Part shown: piece by piece, positions 14,732 through 15,386 of the stretch
Layout: every line of letters begins with the position of its first letter
Numbering within the stretch: position 1 is the first letter of the stretch
Assembly (NCBI GenBank): GCA_964540535.1
Contig: CAZIMO010000015.1
Span: 1-15,386 of the forward strand
DNA: 15,386 nt
Direction: 5' to 3'
From: Fimenecus sp964540535
Lineage (GTDB): Bacteria; Bacillota; Clostridia; Oscillospirales; Acutalibacteraceae
Made by a program: the position numbers and the translations under genes
The notes under the pieces: generated by a model
What the model saw: the letters and a program-made list of their open reading frames with translations, nothing else
The model's database searches: none
What the model was told of the DNA's origin: nothing

Positions 14732-15386
14732 ATGGAAAGTATTGATAAAAAGGGCGCTATTAAAGCGTTAATCGAAAAAGGTAAAGCAACAGGTAAGCTT
14801 ACAACACAGGAAATCGACAATGCGATTTTAGAGCTTGATATTGAAATGGAAGAGCTTGATAAGCTTTATGAGCTTATCGAAACCAACAATATTGAGCTGA
14901 TCGACGATTTGAGCGATATGGCAAACGACGCTATCACCGACGAAACCGATATGGCAAAAAGCGACGGCGGTGATATAGGCGACAGCAAATCTGTTGCAAT
15001 GGACGACCCTGTAAGAGTTTATCTTAAAGAAATCGGTCGTGTTCCGCTTCTTACTTCTGAAGAAGAAATCGAGCTTGCTATCCGTATTTCAGAAGATGAT
15101 AAAAAGGCAAAGCAAAGACTTGCCGAGGCTAATTTGCGTCTTGTTGTAAGTATTGCAAAGCGTTATGTAGGCCGTGGTATGCAGTTCCTTGACCTTATTC
15201 AAGAGGGTAATTTGGGACTTATTAAGGCTGTTGAAAAATTCGACTATACAAAGGGCTTTAAATTCTCAACCTATGCTACTTGGTGGATAAGACAGGCTAT
15301 CACCCGTGCCATTGCCGACCAGGCAAGAACAATCCGTATTCCCGTTCATATGGTTGAAACAATCAATAAGGTTAAAAAGACAAGCA
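14732..15386 (+). CDS. rpoD: RNA polymerase primary sigma factor (RpoD/SigA), 3' end outside window
   Basis: The first 218 codons of the housekeeping sigma factor, open at the right edge. The ATG has AAGGA 7 nt upstream. Residues 1-55 resemble region 1.1 (acidic, helical), followed by an acidic linker. DDPVRVYLKEIGRVPLL (91-107) is region 1.2. Regions 2.1-2.4 follow, with LRLVVSIAKRYVGRGMQFLDLIQEG, here named by its ends at residues 135-159, and then KGFKFSTYATWWIRQAI (174-190) for -10 recognition and melting. RTIRIPVHMVE (199-209) begins region 3. Regions 3 and 4 lie beyond the window. It is co-transcribed with dnaG, as in other Firmicutes. Confidence 0.97.
   Translation, partial: MESIDKKGAIKALIEKGKATGKLTTQEIDNAILELDIEMEELDKLYELIETNNIELIDDLSDMANDAITDETDMAKSDGGDIGDSKSVAMDDPVRVYLKEIGRVPLLTSEEEIELAIRISEDDKKAKQRLAEANLRLVVSIAKRYVGRGMQFLDLIQEGNLGLIKAVEKFDYTKGFKFSTYATWWIRQAITRAIADQARTIRIPVHMVETINKVKKTS

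Noticed and set aside
1..15386. CRISPR arrays, insertion sequences, phage genes, toxin-antitoxin or defence genes
   Set aside because: No regularly spaced repeats, transposase or integrase motifs, or defence-type domains were seen; the content is housekeeping except for the points listed as findings.

Overview
The window looks like chromosomal DNA from a low-GC Gram-positive anaerobe of the class Clostridia, most likely the Oscillospirales/Ruminococcaceae. The support is an AddAB-type (not RecBCD) recombination nuclease, a dgt-dnaG-rpoD cluster typical of Firmicutes, strong GGAGG-type ribosome-binding sites, frequent GTG/TTG starts, and a VUT-family transporter behind a structured leader of the kind seen with preQ1 riboswitches. 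The assignment is inferred from gene content and style; no database search was possible.

Layout. Positions 1-250 hold two tRNA-Ser genes on the minus strand: tRNA-Ser(UGA) complete, and tRNA-Ser(GCU) cut by the window edge. A hairpin terminator lies between them and a near-consensus promoter lies upstream. Everything else is on the plus strand. A promoter at 306-334 starts a tightly packed run: a small membrane-anchored protein of unknown function (GTG start at 363), a GH27 alpha-galactosidase-like glycosidase, addB and addA. addA overlaps addB by 41 nt. Positions 8869-9066 carry a promoter, a structured leader and an intrinsic terminator ahead of a VUT/YhhQ-type queuosine-precursor transporter. 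A 282-nt intergenic stretch full of small inverted repeats separates it from a short-chain dehydrogenase. Then come rpmE (zinc-binding L31) with its own promoter and terminator, a YigZ/IMPACT-family gene, and finally dgt-dnaG-rpoD, with rpoD running off the right edge.

How the genes work together. AddA and AddB form one helicase-nuclease that resects double-strand breaks for RecA. Dgt-like dNTPase, primase and the housekeeping sigma factor form the classic macromolecular-synthesis operon. The VUT protein probably imports a queuosine precursor under feedback control by the leader. The GH27 enzyme and the small protein have no obvious functional tie to the recombination genes they precede.

Most of the window is ordinary housekeeping sequence and I see no novel multi-gene system. 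The parts most worth a second look are the leader at 8903-9066, the structured intergenic region at 9862-10143, and the small protein at 363-698.
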